Below are positions 9,105 to 18,073 of a stretch of 64,000 bases of DNA, piece by piece (position 1 is the stretch's first letter; each line of letters opens with the position of its first letter). Made by a program: the position numbers and the translations under genes. Source of the stretch: Streptomyces spectabilis (lineage in GTDB: Bacteria; Actinomycetota; Actinomycetes; Streptomycetales; Streptomycetaceae); assembly GCF_008704795.1 (NCBI RefSeq), contig NZ_CP023690.1, forward strand, positions 3,110,501 to 3,174,500, read 5' to 3'. Below the pieces are notes generated by a model that ran no database searches, had not been told where the DNA came from, and saw only the letters and a list, made by a program, of their open reading frames with translations.

Positions 9105-9317
9105 AGTCTTGATGTGCCCGTTGCCGCCTCGTCACGGGACGGCAACCGGGAGATCTTCACTGAGTGACGATCTTTATCTGAAGCAGACACCCCGGCGGGG
9201 CGAGCGATAAGGTCCTCCGTACGATGAGGGGCCACCCCCGCGCTTCACGCCCGCGAGCATCCGCGACCAGGCGACAGCGACGCCTCTAACGACGAGACGA
9301 CTGACGAAGGACCTGAA

Positions 9318-10175
9318 GTGAATTTCCGCTCCCTCACTCGAGGCGACGGCGTGGTGATCGGAGCAGCGGTGTTGCTCTTCATCGCCTCGTTCCTCGATAC
9401 CTTTGACGGCGACGACGCCCCCACCGCGTGGGACAACGGCAACCTGCTGATGAGCGTCTACCTCGCCGGGATCATCGGCGCGGCGCTCATCGTCGTGGGC
9501 CGCGCGACGGGCGCGCAGCGCAAGGTCGCCGGTCTCGACCTCGGCACGTTCGGCATCGGCCTCACCTTCGCCTCCGCCTGGAGCTCGCTCGGCGCCATCT
9601 TCGACACCGGCCAGTCCTACGACAAGGTCTTCGAGGTACTCAACGCCAGGTTCGGCGGCAGCGGCGGCGGTGCCGAGAGCCCCGACGCCGGTGTGGGCCT
9701 CATCCTCGGCCTGATCGCCGCTCTCGTCCTCGTCGCCGCCGCGGTCGCCACGAACATCGTGCCCGCGCTCAAGGCCCCGCTCATGGGAGCCCCGAGCCCG
9801 GTCGCCCCGCAGCCCTACGGTGGTCAGCCGCAGGGTGGGTACGGCTACCCGGGTGCCCAGTCGCAGCCGTACGGCGCGCAGCCGGGGCAGCCGCAGCAGC
9901 CGTCGTTCGGCGGGCAGCCGCAGGGTGGCGGCGCCACTCCGCCGCCGGCCGCCGCGCAGGCGCAGCCCGCGTCGGCGGACTTCTCGCCGTTCTGGTTCGC
10001 CGTGCCGGTGCCGCGTCCGCTGTACCCGGAGGACGGCTCGCCGACCCCGATCGCCGAACTGGCGCCGGGCACCTGGTACTTGGCCGTCGAGCAGCGCGGC
10101 CAGAGCCTGGTGGCGCAGACGCAGGACGGTCGTCGTGGTGTGCTCCAGGACACCACCGGGATCCAGCGCGGCTGA
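9318..10175 (+). CDS. Four-TM membrane protein with Pro/Gly/Gln-rich tail
   Basis: 285 residues. Four predicted membrane helices at about residues 11-28, 45-63, 76-95 and 124-148 form the N-terminal half (DUF5336-like in character). A low-complexity PYGGQPQGG-type linker follows (about 158-220), then a small conserved C-terminal segment (FWFAVPVPRPLYPEDG...GTWYLAVEQRG) that resembles the folded tail of other Streptomyces envelope proteins. GTG 9318 has GAAGGACC upstream. Function unknown; structural or signalling roles at the membrane are possible. Confidence 0.8.
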   Translation: MNFRSLTRGDGVVIGAAVLLFIASFLDTFDGDDAPTAWDNGNLLMSVYLAGIIGAALIVVGRATGAQRKVAGLDLGTFGIGLTFASAWSSLGAIFDTGQSYDKVFEVLNARFGGSGGGAESPDAGVGLILGLIAALVLVAAAVATNIVPALKAPLMGAPSPVAPQPYGGQPQGGYGYPGAQSQPYGAQPGQPQQPSFGGQPQGGGATPPPAAAQAQPASADFSPFWFAVPVPRPLYPEDGSPTPIAELAPGTWYLAVEQRGQSLVAQTQDGRRGVLQDTTGIQRG

Positions 10176-10197
10176 CCCCGCCCCCGCAGGCCTTCAG

Positions 10198-10227
10198 CGG
10201 CCCCTCGCCCTTCCGGGCGGGGGGCCG
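10198..10227 (+). terminator. GC-rich hairpin terminator
   Basis: CGGCCCCTCGCCC (10198-10210) pairs with GGGCGGGGGGCCG (10215-10227) around TTCC, with one mismatch. It lies 23 bp after the stop of the membrane protein gene. Confidence 0.65.
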
Positions 10228-10293
10228 TTGGCGTACAGTCCCGGGCGTGACAGACAGCTGACGACCCGTCAGATGCAACTGCCGGGAGGGACC

Positions 10294-11304
10294 ATGCGGC
10301 TTGGGCTCGCGCTCGGGTACTGGGGCCGCGGCCCCGAACCGGGGCAGCTCGCGCTCGTCCAGGAGGCCGAGCGGCTCGGGTACGACTCGGTGTGGACCGC
10401 CGAGGCCTGGGGCTCGGACGCGTTCACCACGCTGACCTGGATCGCGGCGCACACCTCGCGGATCCGGCTCGGCACGGCGGTGGCGCAGATGGCCGCCCGC
10501 TCCCCCACCGCCACGGCCATGCACGCCCTCACCCTCGACCACCTCTCCGGCGGCCGCGTGCTCCTCGGGCTCGGGCTCTCGGGCCCGCAGGTGGTGGAGG
10601 GCTGGTACGGCAGGCCGTTCCCCAGGTCACCGCTGACCGCGACGCGGGAGTACGTGGACGTCGTACGCCAGGTGCTGCGGCGCGAGTCCCCGGTGGTGCT
10701 CGACGGCCGCTTCCACCCGCTGCCGTACCCGGGGGACGACGGGTCCGGGCTCGGCAAGCCGCTGAAGTCCATCACGCACCCGCTCCGCGGCGACCTGCCC
10801 GTGCTGCTCGGCGCCGAGGGCCCGAAGAACGTCGCGCAGACGGTCCGGATCGCGGACGGCTGGCTGCCCCTGTACTGGTCGCCGACGCGCACGGACGTGT
10901 ACGAGGCCTCGCTGACCGGCCTGCGGGACGGCTTCGTGGTGGCCCCGCTCGTCCGCGCGACCGTGTGCGCCGACGTCCGCGAGGGCCTCCTCCCGGTGAA
11001 GGCCATGCTCGGCTTCTACATCGGCGGCATGGGCCACGCCGCACGGAACTTCCACGCCGACCTGATGGCCCGGATGGGATACGCGCGGGAGGCGCGGCGG
11101 GTGCGGGAGCTGTTCCTCGCCGGGCGCCGCGAAGAGGCCGTGCTCGCCGTGCCGGACGCCTTCGCCGACGAGATCTCCCTGGTCGGCCCGCGCGAGCGGA
11201 TCGCCGAACGCCTTGACCTGTGGCGCAAGGGCCCGGTCACCGACCTCCTCGTCCTCGCCCGGGACCGGGACACGCTGCGCGCCCTGGCCGAACTCAACGG
11301 CTAG
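10294..11304 (+). CDS. LLM-class F420-dependent oxidoreductase
   Basis: 336 residues with the luciferase-like TIM-barrel pattern of F420 enzymes: MRLGLALGYWG at the first strand, YDSVWTAEAWGSDAFT, RIRLGTAVAQMAARSP (the non-prolyl cis bulge region), LDHLSGGRVLLGLG, and PVLLGAEGPKNVAQTVRIADGW. This subgroup resembles MSMEG-type actinobacterial oxidoreductases. The substrate is not identifiable. ATG 10294 has the RBS GGGAGGG. It ends 10 bp from the convergent operon at 11315-14887. Confidence 0.88.
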   Translation: MRLGLALGYWGRGPEPGQLALVQEAERLGYDSVWTAEAWGSDAFTTLTWIAAHTSRIRLGTAVAQMAARSPTATAMHALTLDHLSGGRVLLGLGLSGPQVVEGWYGRPFPRSPLTATREYVDVVRQVLRRESPVVLDGRFHPLPYPGDDGSGLGKPLKSITHPLRGDLPVLLGAEGPKNVAQTVRIADGWLPLYWSPTRTDVYEASLTGLRDGFVVAPLVRATVCADVREGLLPVKAMLGFYIGGMGHAARNFHADLMARMGYAREARRVRELFLAGRREEAVLAVPDAFADEISLVGPRERIAERLDLWRKGPVTDLLVLARDRDTLRALAELNG

Positions 11305-11314
11305 GCGCGGCGGC

Positions 11315-12097
11315 TCAGCGGAAGATCGCCACCGGGTCCAGGGTCAGTTCGCCCGCGTCGCGGTTCCAGGTGCGGACCTTGCCCAGGCAGCGGGCCTGGA
11401 ACTCGCCGCTGAAGTAGTCCTCCTCGTGGAACTCCTCGCGGATGCCGTCCTCGGCGCAGGTGATCTTGACGTGGGCGGCCGGACGCCCTTCGCCGTAGCG
11501 GGCGCGCAGGACGACGTCGCCGCCGGGCAGGCCGCGCGCGGTGAAGCGCCCGGTGACCGAGACGAACTCGGACATCACCGCGCTCAGCGCGACGCGGTCG
11601 TCGTCGCCGTCGCGCAGGGTGTCGGCGAGCGCCCGGTTGGGGACGAGGAGGCCGGTGGTGAGGTCGGCGTGGACGACCGCGTCCTCCCTGCGCATCGTGT
11701 CCATCAGCAGCCCTATGACCGTGATGGGGGTGTTCTGCTGGACGTAGGAGGTGAACCGCTCCTTGGTGACGTCACGGCCCGCCGTGCCGCCCGCGCCGCG
11801 GAACCTCGCCCACAGGCTGAAGCCCCCCGTCACGTTCGTGCGGTCGGCGACCTCCTGCTCTAGGGCGGCCGAGAAGCCGCCGGTCTGATAGAGGTCCATC
11901 ACCCGCTGTTCGTGCAGGTAGAAGCACATGCCGTGAAAGGTCCTGCGGCCCCGCGAGGCGCGCCGTCGGCCGCGCCGGAGCCAGCCGAGGCGCACCAGGG
12001 CGTGCCGCAGGAGCACGCCCACGCACACCGCCGTCAGGAACCAGACGACCAGCCACGGCCACCACAGGTCCCACCACGCGCTGTCAACGACACCCAC
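11315..12097 (-). CDS. Membrane-anchored protein of unknown function, third gene of VWA operon
   Basis: 260 residues with one N-terminal TM helix (about residues 8-32, WWDLWWPWLVVWFLTAVCVG), a basic Arg-rich stretch, then a soluble domain of about 210 residues with many acidic and Thr/Val segments. I do not recognise the family. The basic stretch after the helix suggests that the soluble part is cytoplasmic. GTG 12097 overlaps the end of the upstream VWA gene by 14 bp, so translation is coupled. It probably works with the two extracytoplasmic proteins encoded upstream. Confidence 0.75.
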   Translation of the reverse strand: MGVVDSAWWDLWWPWLVVWFLTAVCVGVLLRHALVRLGWLRRGRRRASRGRRTFHGMCFYLHEQRVMDLYQTGGFSAALEQEVADRTNVTGGFSLWARFRGAGGTAGRDVTKERFTSYVQQNTPITVIGLLMDTMRREDAVVHADLTTGLLVPNRALADTLRDGDDDRVALSAVMSEFVSVTGRFTARGLPGGDVVLRARYGEGRPAAHVKITCAEDGIREEFHEEDYFSGEFQARCLGKVRTWNRDAGELTLDPVAIFR

Positions 12098-13640
12098 GGA
12101 TCTCCTTGAACGCCTGGGAGAGGGAGGAGGACCCGGCGTCCACGACGCGGCCGCCGGTCGCCTCGGCGGCGCGCCGCAGCGCCTTCGCGTCGGCCTCTCC
12201 TAAGTGGACGGGGAAGGTGGGCACCGACCGCGCGGCGGCGCCCCGTTCGGAGTGGCGGCGGGCGAACTGGCCGTACGACAGGCCCGAGTTGCTCTCGCCG
12301 TCGGTCATCAGGACGATCGAGACGCGGCGGCCCGGGTCGTCCTCGGCGCTGGCCTCGGCCCGGTCGTAGCCGCGGTCGAGGGCCGACCACACGGCCGTCG
12401 CGTCGCCGAAGCGGCCGTCCGCGACGAAGGAGTTGAGCCTGCGCAGATCGCCGTCGCCGCGCACCGTCACCGTACGTTCCTCCAGGACGCGGCCCGCGAA
12501 CCGGGCCACGGTCAGGCGCTCGCCCCGGTAGAAGCGGGCGAACTTGCCCGCGGCCGTCGGATCCGCCCCGCTCAGCCCGGCGAACGCCGCGCGCAGGTCG
12601 GCCATCCGCCCGCCGCGCATCGACGTGGAGAAGTCGAGCAGGAACACCACGTGGTCGCCGGTGCGCCGGGCCGGGTCGCCGTAGTCGTCCATCAGTCGGC
12701 GGATGACGGAGAGCTGGTCGGGGTACGAGAGCGCGTTGCCGATGGCGGACCGCAGCTGCGGCGGCCGGGGCACGTCCGCGCCGACGGGCCGCCGCCAGGT
12801 GCGCTCCACCAGCTTCTTCTGTACGTCGTCGCGCCGCAGCCAGTCGACGACCTTGCGGTACGCCTTGTGCTCCTTGGCGTCGAGCAGCATCAGCGGGAAG
12901 TCCGACAGGACCATGCCGTCCGCCGGGTGCACGATCTCCAGGGGGCCGCGCGGGGTCCCCGCCGCGTTCAGGGAGAGGAGTTCCGCCTCGTGCGCGATGA
13001 GCGCGTTGGCCTTGTCGGGACTGCGTACGTAGGCGTCGATCAGGGCGCGGGAGCTGGCGGCCGTCAGCGTCTGCCCGGAGCGGAAGCCGCGCAGCCGGTC
13101 GCAGGACACGTCCCGCTCGCGCAGCACCCCGCCGGTGCCCGCGGCGGCGGTGGCCACGCCGACGAGCGCCGCCCGCCCCGTGTCGCTGCGCCGCGGGTCG
13201 GCCATGCCGAAGCGCACGGTGCCGTCGGCTGCGGCGTCCGCGATGTCGGCCCAGGTGACCCGGGAGCCCCGGGCCGCGGCGCGGACGCGCTCCGCGGTGG
13301 CGCGGGTGAGGCCGACGACGACCGGCGAGCGCATGATCGCGGTGGACTCGGGCGGCGCGGTCGGCCGCCCGCGCTCCCGCAGCCGCAGCAGATACGAGCG
13401 GTCGGACGCGGGCCAGGCCAGGTCGTAGGAGCCGAGCGGTCCCGAGAGGTCGGCGGTGGCCTTGAAGTCGAGGTCGAGCTCGACCCCGGTGTCGTCCTTC
13501 AGCTCGTCCAACAGCGGTTCCACATCGGCGAGTTCGGGGCTTGCGAGCACCCTCAGGGTGGTGGTGTCGCCGCCCCGGGTGCAGCCGGTGAGGGTGGCGG
13601 CGAGGAGCGCCAGACAGACGGCGAGGGCGCGCCGCCTCAC
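12084..13640 (-). CDS. Lipoprotein with solute-binding-like and von Willebrand factor A domains
   Basis: 518 residues. The signal peptide ends in a lipobox (ATLTGC, Cys19). Residues about 30-300 resemble a periplasmic binding protein (LRVLASPELADVEPLLDEL; YDLAWPASDR; DFPLMLLDAKEHKAYRKVVDWL). Residues about 330-518 are a VWA domain with an intact MIDAS start (FLLDFSTSM, DxSxS) and a later Asp (VLMTDGESNSG). It should be lipid-anchored on the outer face and bind a metal-dependent partner or ligand. GTG 13640 overlaps the stop of the upstream gene (GTGA). The combination recurs in actinobacteria, but I know of no assigned function. Confidence 0.85.
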   Translation of the reverse strand: MRRRALAVCLALLAATLTGCTRGGDTTTLRVLASPELADVEPLLDELKDDTGVELDLDFKATADLSGPLGSYDLAWPASDRSYLLRLRERGRPTAPPESTAIMRSPVVVGLTRATAERVRAAARGSRVTWADIADAAADGTVRFGMADPRRSDTGRAALVGVATAAAGTGGVLRERDVSCDRLRGFRSGQTLTAASSRALIDAYVRSPDKANALIAHEAELLSLNAAGTPRGPLEIVHPADGMVLSDFPLMLLDAKEHKAYRKVVDWLRRDDVQKKLVERTWRRPVGADVPRPPQLRSAIGNALSYPDQLSVIRRLMDDYGDPARRTGDHVVFLLDFSTSMRGGRMADLRAAFAGLSGADPTAAGKFARFYRGERLTVARFAGRVLEERTVTVRGDGDLRRLNSFVADGRFGDATAVWSALDRGYDRAEASAEDDPGRRVSIVLMTDGESNSGLSYGQFARRHSERGAAARSVPTFPVHLGEADAKALRRAAEATGGRVVDAGSSSLSQAFKEIRGCR

Positions 13641-14887
13641 GAGGTGCCGCCGGCCGGCGGGCAGTTGCCGACGTGGTTGATGATCCGCTCCAGGGCGTCC
13701 AGGTCGGGCGCGTCGGCCTTCGTCTGGTCGGGGTTGGGGGTGGGCACCTGCACGCCGTGCTCGCGCAGATAGGCGTTCAGCTGCTCGCTGGTACTGTCCT
13801 CGCCGGAGAACCGCACCCGGAAGCCCAGCTCGATGGCCCGCTGGCGAAGGCCGGGGTCGGACTCCATCAGGTCGGTGAGCCGGTCGCCCTGCCCGTTGAG
13901 GGAGATGAGCTGCGGCTCGGTGAGGGCCTGCGGCGAGGGGTAGAGCAGCACGCGGCGGGTGTCGGCCCGCTGGTGCCGCTTCTGGAAGCCGACCTGGTGG
14001 GCGAGGAACTGGTGCTCGTATATCAGGGACACCGGTGCGATCGACTCGCCCTCGTCGGAGAAGTAGCTGTCGGCCTGCTCGTCCGCGGCCATGCCCTGGA
14101 GGTTGATCAGCGGCTTGACCTTGGCGGCGACGTCGAGCACGGGGTCGCCGCCGGGCGCGTCGCCGCGCTTGCGCTCGGTGCCGGGCGGCCGGTTCCCGTT
14201 CTTCACGAAGGCGAGGATGCTCAGATACGTACCGGCGGCGTTGGACTCGCAGACGCTGGAGGTGCGCACCAGGACGCGGCCGCTGTTGCTGCGCCTGGAG
14301 TGGGCGCGGTAGCCGATGCCGTCCCAGGTCCTGTCGCGCTCGATGAGGCGCAGGAAACCCGCCATGTCGAGGTCGTAGTACAGCGTGTCGCCGCCGCCCG
14401 GCGCCCGCTGCGGGCGGGCCACGCCCGCCGCCACCAGCGTCTGCGCGTACTCGCGGAACGTGCCGAGCGCCAGCGGCGTCACGAACGGGCGGGCCGTGCG
14501 CACGGAGCGCTGCTGCCCCCGCATGATCAGCCGTGCGGCGGGCTGGCCCGAGGGGAACACGACGTCCATGCCCGCGAGCGGCTGAGTGGCGATGCCGCGC
14601 GAGCCCAGGCGGTGGATGTCCACGCGGATGCCGTGCTTCAGGAGCAGGCGCCTGACCTCGGGGTCCTTGAAGTAGTCCGACTTCGACGCCATCTTGCCGT
14701 CGATCGTCGTGATCCGCTCGAAGGGGCGCAGGGCGTTGCCCGAGACGAGCAGGGCGAGGAGGCCCGCGAGGGCGAGGGGCATGGCGGCGACCACGTGCCG
14801 CGGCAAGCGGCGGCGCCGCCGGGCCGCCGGGCGGCGGGTGGCCAGGCGGGGCTCTTCTCTACTGGACGTACCGGCTCTCTCGGGCAC
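13637..14887 (-). CDS. Membrane-anchored extracytoplasmic protein, first gene of VWA operon
   Basis: 416 residues. After a basic N-terminus there is one TM helix (VVAAMPLALAGLLALLVSGN, about residues 33-52), then a large extracytoplasmic domain. It starts RPFERITTIDGKMASKSDYFKDPEV and continues through MDVVFPSGQPAA, resembling the ligand-binding fold of its downstream neighbour without a VWA domain. GTG 14887 was chosen over an upstream in-frame ATG because GCAGGAGAG precedes it. It is the promoter-proximal member of the three-gene overlapping operon 14887 to 11315. Function unknown. Confidence 0.8.
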   Translation of the reverse strand: MPERAGTSSREEPRLATRRPAARRRRRLPRHVVAAMPLALAGLLALLVSGNALRPFERITTIDGKMASKSDYFKDPEVRRLLLKHGIRVDIHRLGSRGIATQPLAGMDVVFPSGQPAARLIMRGQQRSVRTARPFVTPLALGTFREYAQTLVAAGVARPQRAPGGGDTLYYDLDMAGFLRLIERDRTWDGIGYRAHSRRSNSGRVLVRTSSVCESNAAGTYLSILAFVKNGNRPPGTERKRGDAPGGDPVLDVAAKVKPLINLQGMAADEQADSYFSDEGESIAPVSLIYEHQFLAHQVGFQKRHQRADTRRVLLYPSPQALTEPQLISLNGQGDRLTDLMESDPGLRQRAIELGFRVRFSGEDSTSEQLNAYLREHGVQVPTPNPDQTKADAPDLDALERIINHVGNCPPAGGTS

Positions 14888-15030
14888 CGCGCTCTCCTGC
14901 CGTGGGCGGGGGCAGGAGCATGCGCCTCCGGCGCGAACGAGGTGCCTTGGAGGCGCCAATACCGCCTGAACCTAAGGTGAATGACGGCCTATCAGGTTGC
15001 GCGGCCCACCTTGCCGTGTCGCGCTGCGCG

Positions 15031-15176
15031 CTCGTCCTCAAACGCCGGACGGGCTGAGTGGGCGCCGATGCGGACCGGATCTCGTCCGCGGCCCGCACCA
15101 TCTCTTCTACGCGCCCGCGCGGGGACCTCCGGCCCGCACCGGAGAACTTTCAGCCCGTCCGGCGTTTGAGGACGAG
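15031..15176. repeat. Dispersed inverted repeat, copy A (27-bp arms)
   Basis: The arms at 15031-15057 (starts CTCGTCCTCAAACGCCGG) and 15150-15176 are perfect 27-bp reverse complements. The interior contains GGATCTCGTC, also found in copy B. The element lies between a lipoprotein gene and the downstream VWA operon, both on the minus strand, and probably acts as a terminator. Copies B and C are at 31152 and 53811. Confidence 0.85.
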
Positions 15177-15209
15177 GCCGAAGGCCGATCGAGCCGGGGG
15201 CCCAGGGGC

Positions 15210-15761
15210 TCAGCCCTTGGCCAGTTGCCCAGCCGAAGGAACCTGATCCGTGACCTCCGCTCCGGCGGAGCGGCCCGCGTCCTTGACGGAGTTGATCGTG
15301 TCGTCGAAGGACCCGACCACCGCCTCCGTGGAGTCCCCCTTGCGGAGCTTGGACGGGAGGTCCTTGAGGGCCTCGACCCCCGCCGTCAGGGGGGCCACGG
15401 CCTTGGCGAGGGTCGGATCGCCCTGGGCGTTGCGCAGGGCCGCCCGCAGCCGGTTGTACGTGAAGGCCCCGGCGAGCCCGGCCTTGACGAGGGCGAACCT
15501 CCGCCCCTCCGCACCGGACTTGAAGCGGCCGTCCCGGTACGGCTTCACGATCCACCGGTACGTCGCCCCGGCGGCGAGCCCGGCGTTGGTGACGAAGCGG
15601 GTCTTCGCGAACTTCTGCCGGTCGGCGGAGCTGGTGCCGCTCGGGGTCGCCGAGTCGCCGTCGTCACCGCCGCAGCCGGTGGCCCCGGCGAGGAGGGCGC
15701 AGCACAGCAGGAGGGGGACGAGCGCGCGGCGTACCGCTGCGGCCGGTGCGGAGCGGAACAC
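15210..15761 (-). CDS. Small secreted lipoprotein, unknown function
   Basis: 183 residues with signal peptide VRRALVPLLLCCALLAGATGC ending in a lipobox (AGATGC). The mature protein has an acidic Ser/Thr-rich linker, then a helical, Ala/Lys-rich domain (FVTNAGLAAGATYRWIV ... FDDTINSVKDAGRS). GTG 15761 has GGGAGGTCACCC upstream; earlier in-frame starts would hide the signal peptide. It is monocistronic, followed by inverted repeat copy A. No family recognised. Confidence 0.78.
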   Translation of the reverse strand: MFRSAPAAAVRRALVPLLLCCALLAGATGCGGDDGDSATPSGTSSADRQKFAKTRFVTNAGLAAGATYRWIVKPYRDGRFKSGAEGRRFALVKAGLAGAFTYNRLRAALRNAQGDPTLAKAVAPLTAGVEALKDLPSKLRKGDSTEAVVGSFDDTINSVKDAGRSAGAEVTDQVPSAGQLAKG

Positions 15762-15919
15762 GGGTGACCTCCCGGAGGTGCGGACGGCTCCCCCGGCCAG
15801 CAGCCTCGCCCCGCCCGGGCGGCCCCGCAAGGCGGGCGGGTCCGTTGGAGGCCCCCGGCGCCGGGGCGGGCCCCGGCCCCTTCGGGTTTCAACGGCCGCG
15901 GGGCCGGTACTCGCCCCTC

Positions 15920-16222
15920 ATGTCCCCCCGATTCACCAAGAGCACCCGAGGCGGCGCCGACGCCGCGAAGGTCATCGTCGTCATCGCGGACGTGGCGGCC
16001 GTCGTCATCGTCCTGTGGATCCTGATGGACCTCCTTGAGGCCAACCGGGGCAACGACCTGGTGCAGGTCGTGCGCGACGTCGCCCGGTGGCTGGCGAGCT
16101 GGTCGCACGACCTGTTCACCTTCGACGAGCGGTGGGCGCGGGTCGTGGCGGGCTACGGCCTGGCCGCCGCCGTGTACCTCGTGGTCGGCCACCTCGTGGC
16201 CGGGCGGCTCCGGCGACACTGA
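15920..16222 (+). CDS. Small two-TM membrane protein
   Basis: 100 residues starting MSPRFTKSTRGGADAAKV. Hydrophobic helices are at about residues 17-38 and 76-94, separated by an amphipathic stretch with FTFDERWARV. No family is recognised. The start at ATG 15920 is chosen because it immediately precedes the conserved-looking protein; the RBS is weak. It is convergent with the toroid gene 13 bp away. Confidence 0.65.
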   Translation: MSPRFTKSTRGGADAAKVIVVIADVAAVVIVLWILMDLLEANRGNDLVQVVRDVARWLASWSHDLFTFDERWARVVAGYGLAAAVYLVVGHLVAGRLRRH

Positions 16223-16235
16223 CGCCGGGCGACGG

Positions 16236-17306
16236 CTAGCAGCAGTCCGGGTCCAGGCCCTCCGGCAGGTCCGTGCCCGAGAAGACCCGGCAGGTGGCCT
16301 CGTCGCCGCCGAGCGCCGCCACCGCGAGCAGCAGGGAGCCCGCCGTCCAGGTGGTCTGCTCGACGGGCCAGACCGCCGCGTCGTCGTACACGTAGCCCGT
16401 CCAGTACAGGCCGGTCGCGTCGTCGCGCAGGTGCTGGATGGACTTCAGGACGTCCACGGCGCGGTCGGACTCGCCGAGGGCCCACAGGGCGAGGGCGAGT
16501 TCGGCGCTCTCGCCGCCGGTCACCCACGGGTTGGGCACCACGCAGCGCACGCCGAGCCCCGGCACCACGAAGCGGTCCCAGCCCTCCTCGATGCGGGCCT
16601 TGGCCTCGGCCCCGGTGAGCGCGCCGCCGAGGACGGGGTAGTACCAGTCCATCGAGTAGCGGTCCTTGTCGAGGAACCGCTCGGGGTGCCGCCGGATCGC
16701 GTGGGCCAGTGCACCCGCCGCCAGCTCCCAGTCGGGCTGCGGGTCCTCGCGCGTCTCGGCGACGGCGAGGGCGCAGCGCAGCGCCTGGTGGATGGAGGAG
16801 GAGCCGGTCAGGAGCGCGTCGGCGACCGGGGTGCCGTCCGGCTCCCGCTTCCAGCCGATCTGGCCGCCCGGCTGCTGCAGCGCGAGCACGAACTCGACGG
16901 CGGCCACGACCACCGGCCACATGCGGTCGAGGAACACCTCGTCGCCGGTGGTCAGATAGTGGTGCCAGACGCCGACGGCCACGTACGCGCAGAAGTTGGT
17001 CTCGCGGCCGCGGTCCGTGACGGCGTCCGGGTCGCCGTCGGCGTACGCCGCGTACCAGGAGCCGTCCGCGTTCTGGTGCCGGGCGAGCCAGTCGTAGGCG
17101 CGGGCGGCGGCCGCGTGCTCGCCGGCCGCGTCCAGGGCCATGGCCGCCTCGGTGTGGTCCCACGGGTCCAGGTGGTGGCCGCGGAACCACGGTATGGCGC
17201 CGTCCGGGCGCTGTGCGGCGAGGATGCCGCGGACCGTGTCCGCCGCCTGATGTGCCGTCAGAACGCCGGGCAGGACCAGGTGTTCGGTGCGCTCGGGACT
17301 CGTCAC
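16236..17306 (-). CDS. Alpha/alpha-toroid protein (prenyltransferase/cyclase-like fold), third gene of GT operon
   Basis: 356 residues with repeating helix pairs and motifs such as QRPDGAIPWF, QNADGSWYAA and VTGGESAELALALWALGE, typical of (alpha/alpha)6 toroids that include glycoside hydrolases and terpene cyclases. No DxDD cyclase motif is seen, so cyclase chemistry is unlikely. It starts at GTG 17306, overlapping the methyltransferase stop (GTGA). With a GT4 glycosyltransferase and a methyltransferase upstream it may trim or bind a glycan or glycolipid made by them; this is inference. Confidence 0.8.
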   Translation of the reverse strand: MTSPERTEHLVLPGVLTAHQAADTVRGILAAQRPDGAIPWFRGHHLDPWDHTEAAMALDAAGEHAAAARAYDWLARHQNADGSWYAAYADGDPDAVTDRGRETNFCAYVAVGVWHHYLTTGDEVFLDRMWPVVVAAVEFVLALQQPGGQIGWKREPDGTPVADALLTGSSSIHQALRCALAVAETREDPQPDWELAAGALAHAIRRHPERFLDKDRYSMDWYYPVLGGALTGAEAKARIEEGWDRFVVPGLGVRCVVPNPWVTGGESAELALALWALGESDRAVDVLKSIQHLRDDATGLYWTGYVYDDAAVWPVEQTTWTAGSLLLAVAALGGDEATCRVFSGTDLPEGLDPDCC

Positions 17307-18073
17307 GCCCCGGCCTTCGCGTCGACGGGAGCGGTGGCGGGAGCGGCGGCGGCGCGCGGCAGGTGCGGCTTGGTCGCGTACGCCACGAAGCTCTTGCCGA
17401 TCAGCGGGTTCAGGGCCTGCTCGGCGAGCTTCGTCGCCAGCGGCTTCTTCATGATGTCCCAGACCAGGAGCTTGTGGTACGCGCGGACGGGCAGCGCCTT
17501 GTCGTTGTCGACGCCGAACGCGCACTTGAGCCACCAGTACGGGGAGTGCAGGCCGTGCGCGTGGTGGGTGCCGTAGGGCTTGAGGCCCGACTCGCGCATC
17601 TTCGCGAGGAGTTCGTCCGCCTTGTAGATGCGGATGTGGCCGCCCTCGACCTCGTGGTACGCGTCGCTGAGCGTCCAGCAGACCTTCTCCGGGCCGTAGC
17701 GCGGCACGGTGACCGCTATGCGGCCGCCGGGCTTGAGGACCCGGACCATCTCCGCGAGGACGCCCTTGTCGTCGGGGATGTGCTCCATCACCTCGGAGAT
17801 GATCACGACGTCGAACGACTCGTCGGGGAAGGGCAGGTTGAGCGCGTCGCCCTCCATCGCGGTCGCGGTGGCGCCCGCGGGGGCCTCGCCCGCCTCCTTC
17901 ATCGCCGCGAACCACTTGGCGACCTCGCGGATCTCCTCGCCGTTCCGGTCGAGCGCCACCACCTGGGCGCCGCGCCGGTAGCACTCGAAGGCGTGCCGTC
18001 CGGCCCCGCAGCCGAGGTCGAGGACGCGGTCCCCCGGCGCGAGCGGGAAGCGGGTGAAGTCGACGGTCAGCAC
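17303..18073 (-). CDS. Class I SAM-dependent methyltransferase, second gene of GT operon
   Basis: 256 residues with motif I VLDLGCGAGRHAFE, post-I ALDRNGEE, motif II EGDALNLPFPDESFDVVI and HIPDDKGVLAEMVRVLKPGG, a standard Methyltransf_11 pattern. The C-terminal third (about 150-240) carries HHAHGLHSPYWWLKCAFG and is probably the substrate side. GTG 18073 overlaps the end of the glycosyltransferase gene by 7 bp. The substrate is probably the lipid or sugar handled by the flanking enzymes. Confidence 0.88.
   Translation of the reverse strand: MLTVDFTRFPLAPGDRVLDLGCGAGRHAFECYRRGAQVVALDRNGEEIREVAKWFAAMKEAGEAPAGATATAMEGDALNLPFPDESFDVVIISEVMEHIPDDKGVLAEMVRVLKPGGRIAVTVPRYGPEKVCWTLSDAYHEVEGGHIRIYKADELLAKMRESGLKPYGTHHAHGLHSPYWWLKCAFGVDNDKALPVRAYHKLLVWDIMKKPLATKLAEQALNPLIGKSFVAYATKPHLPRAAAAPATAPVDAKAGA

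Noticed and set aside
16236..17306. Terpene or squalene cyclase
   Set aside because: The toroid repeats suggest the fold, but no DxDD or DxDDTA-like catalytic motif is present.
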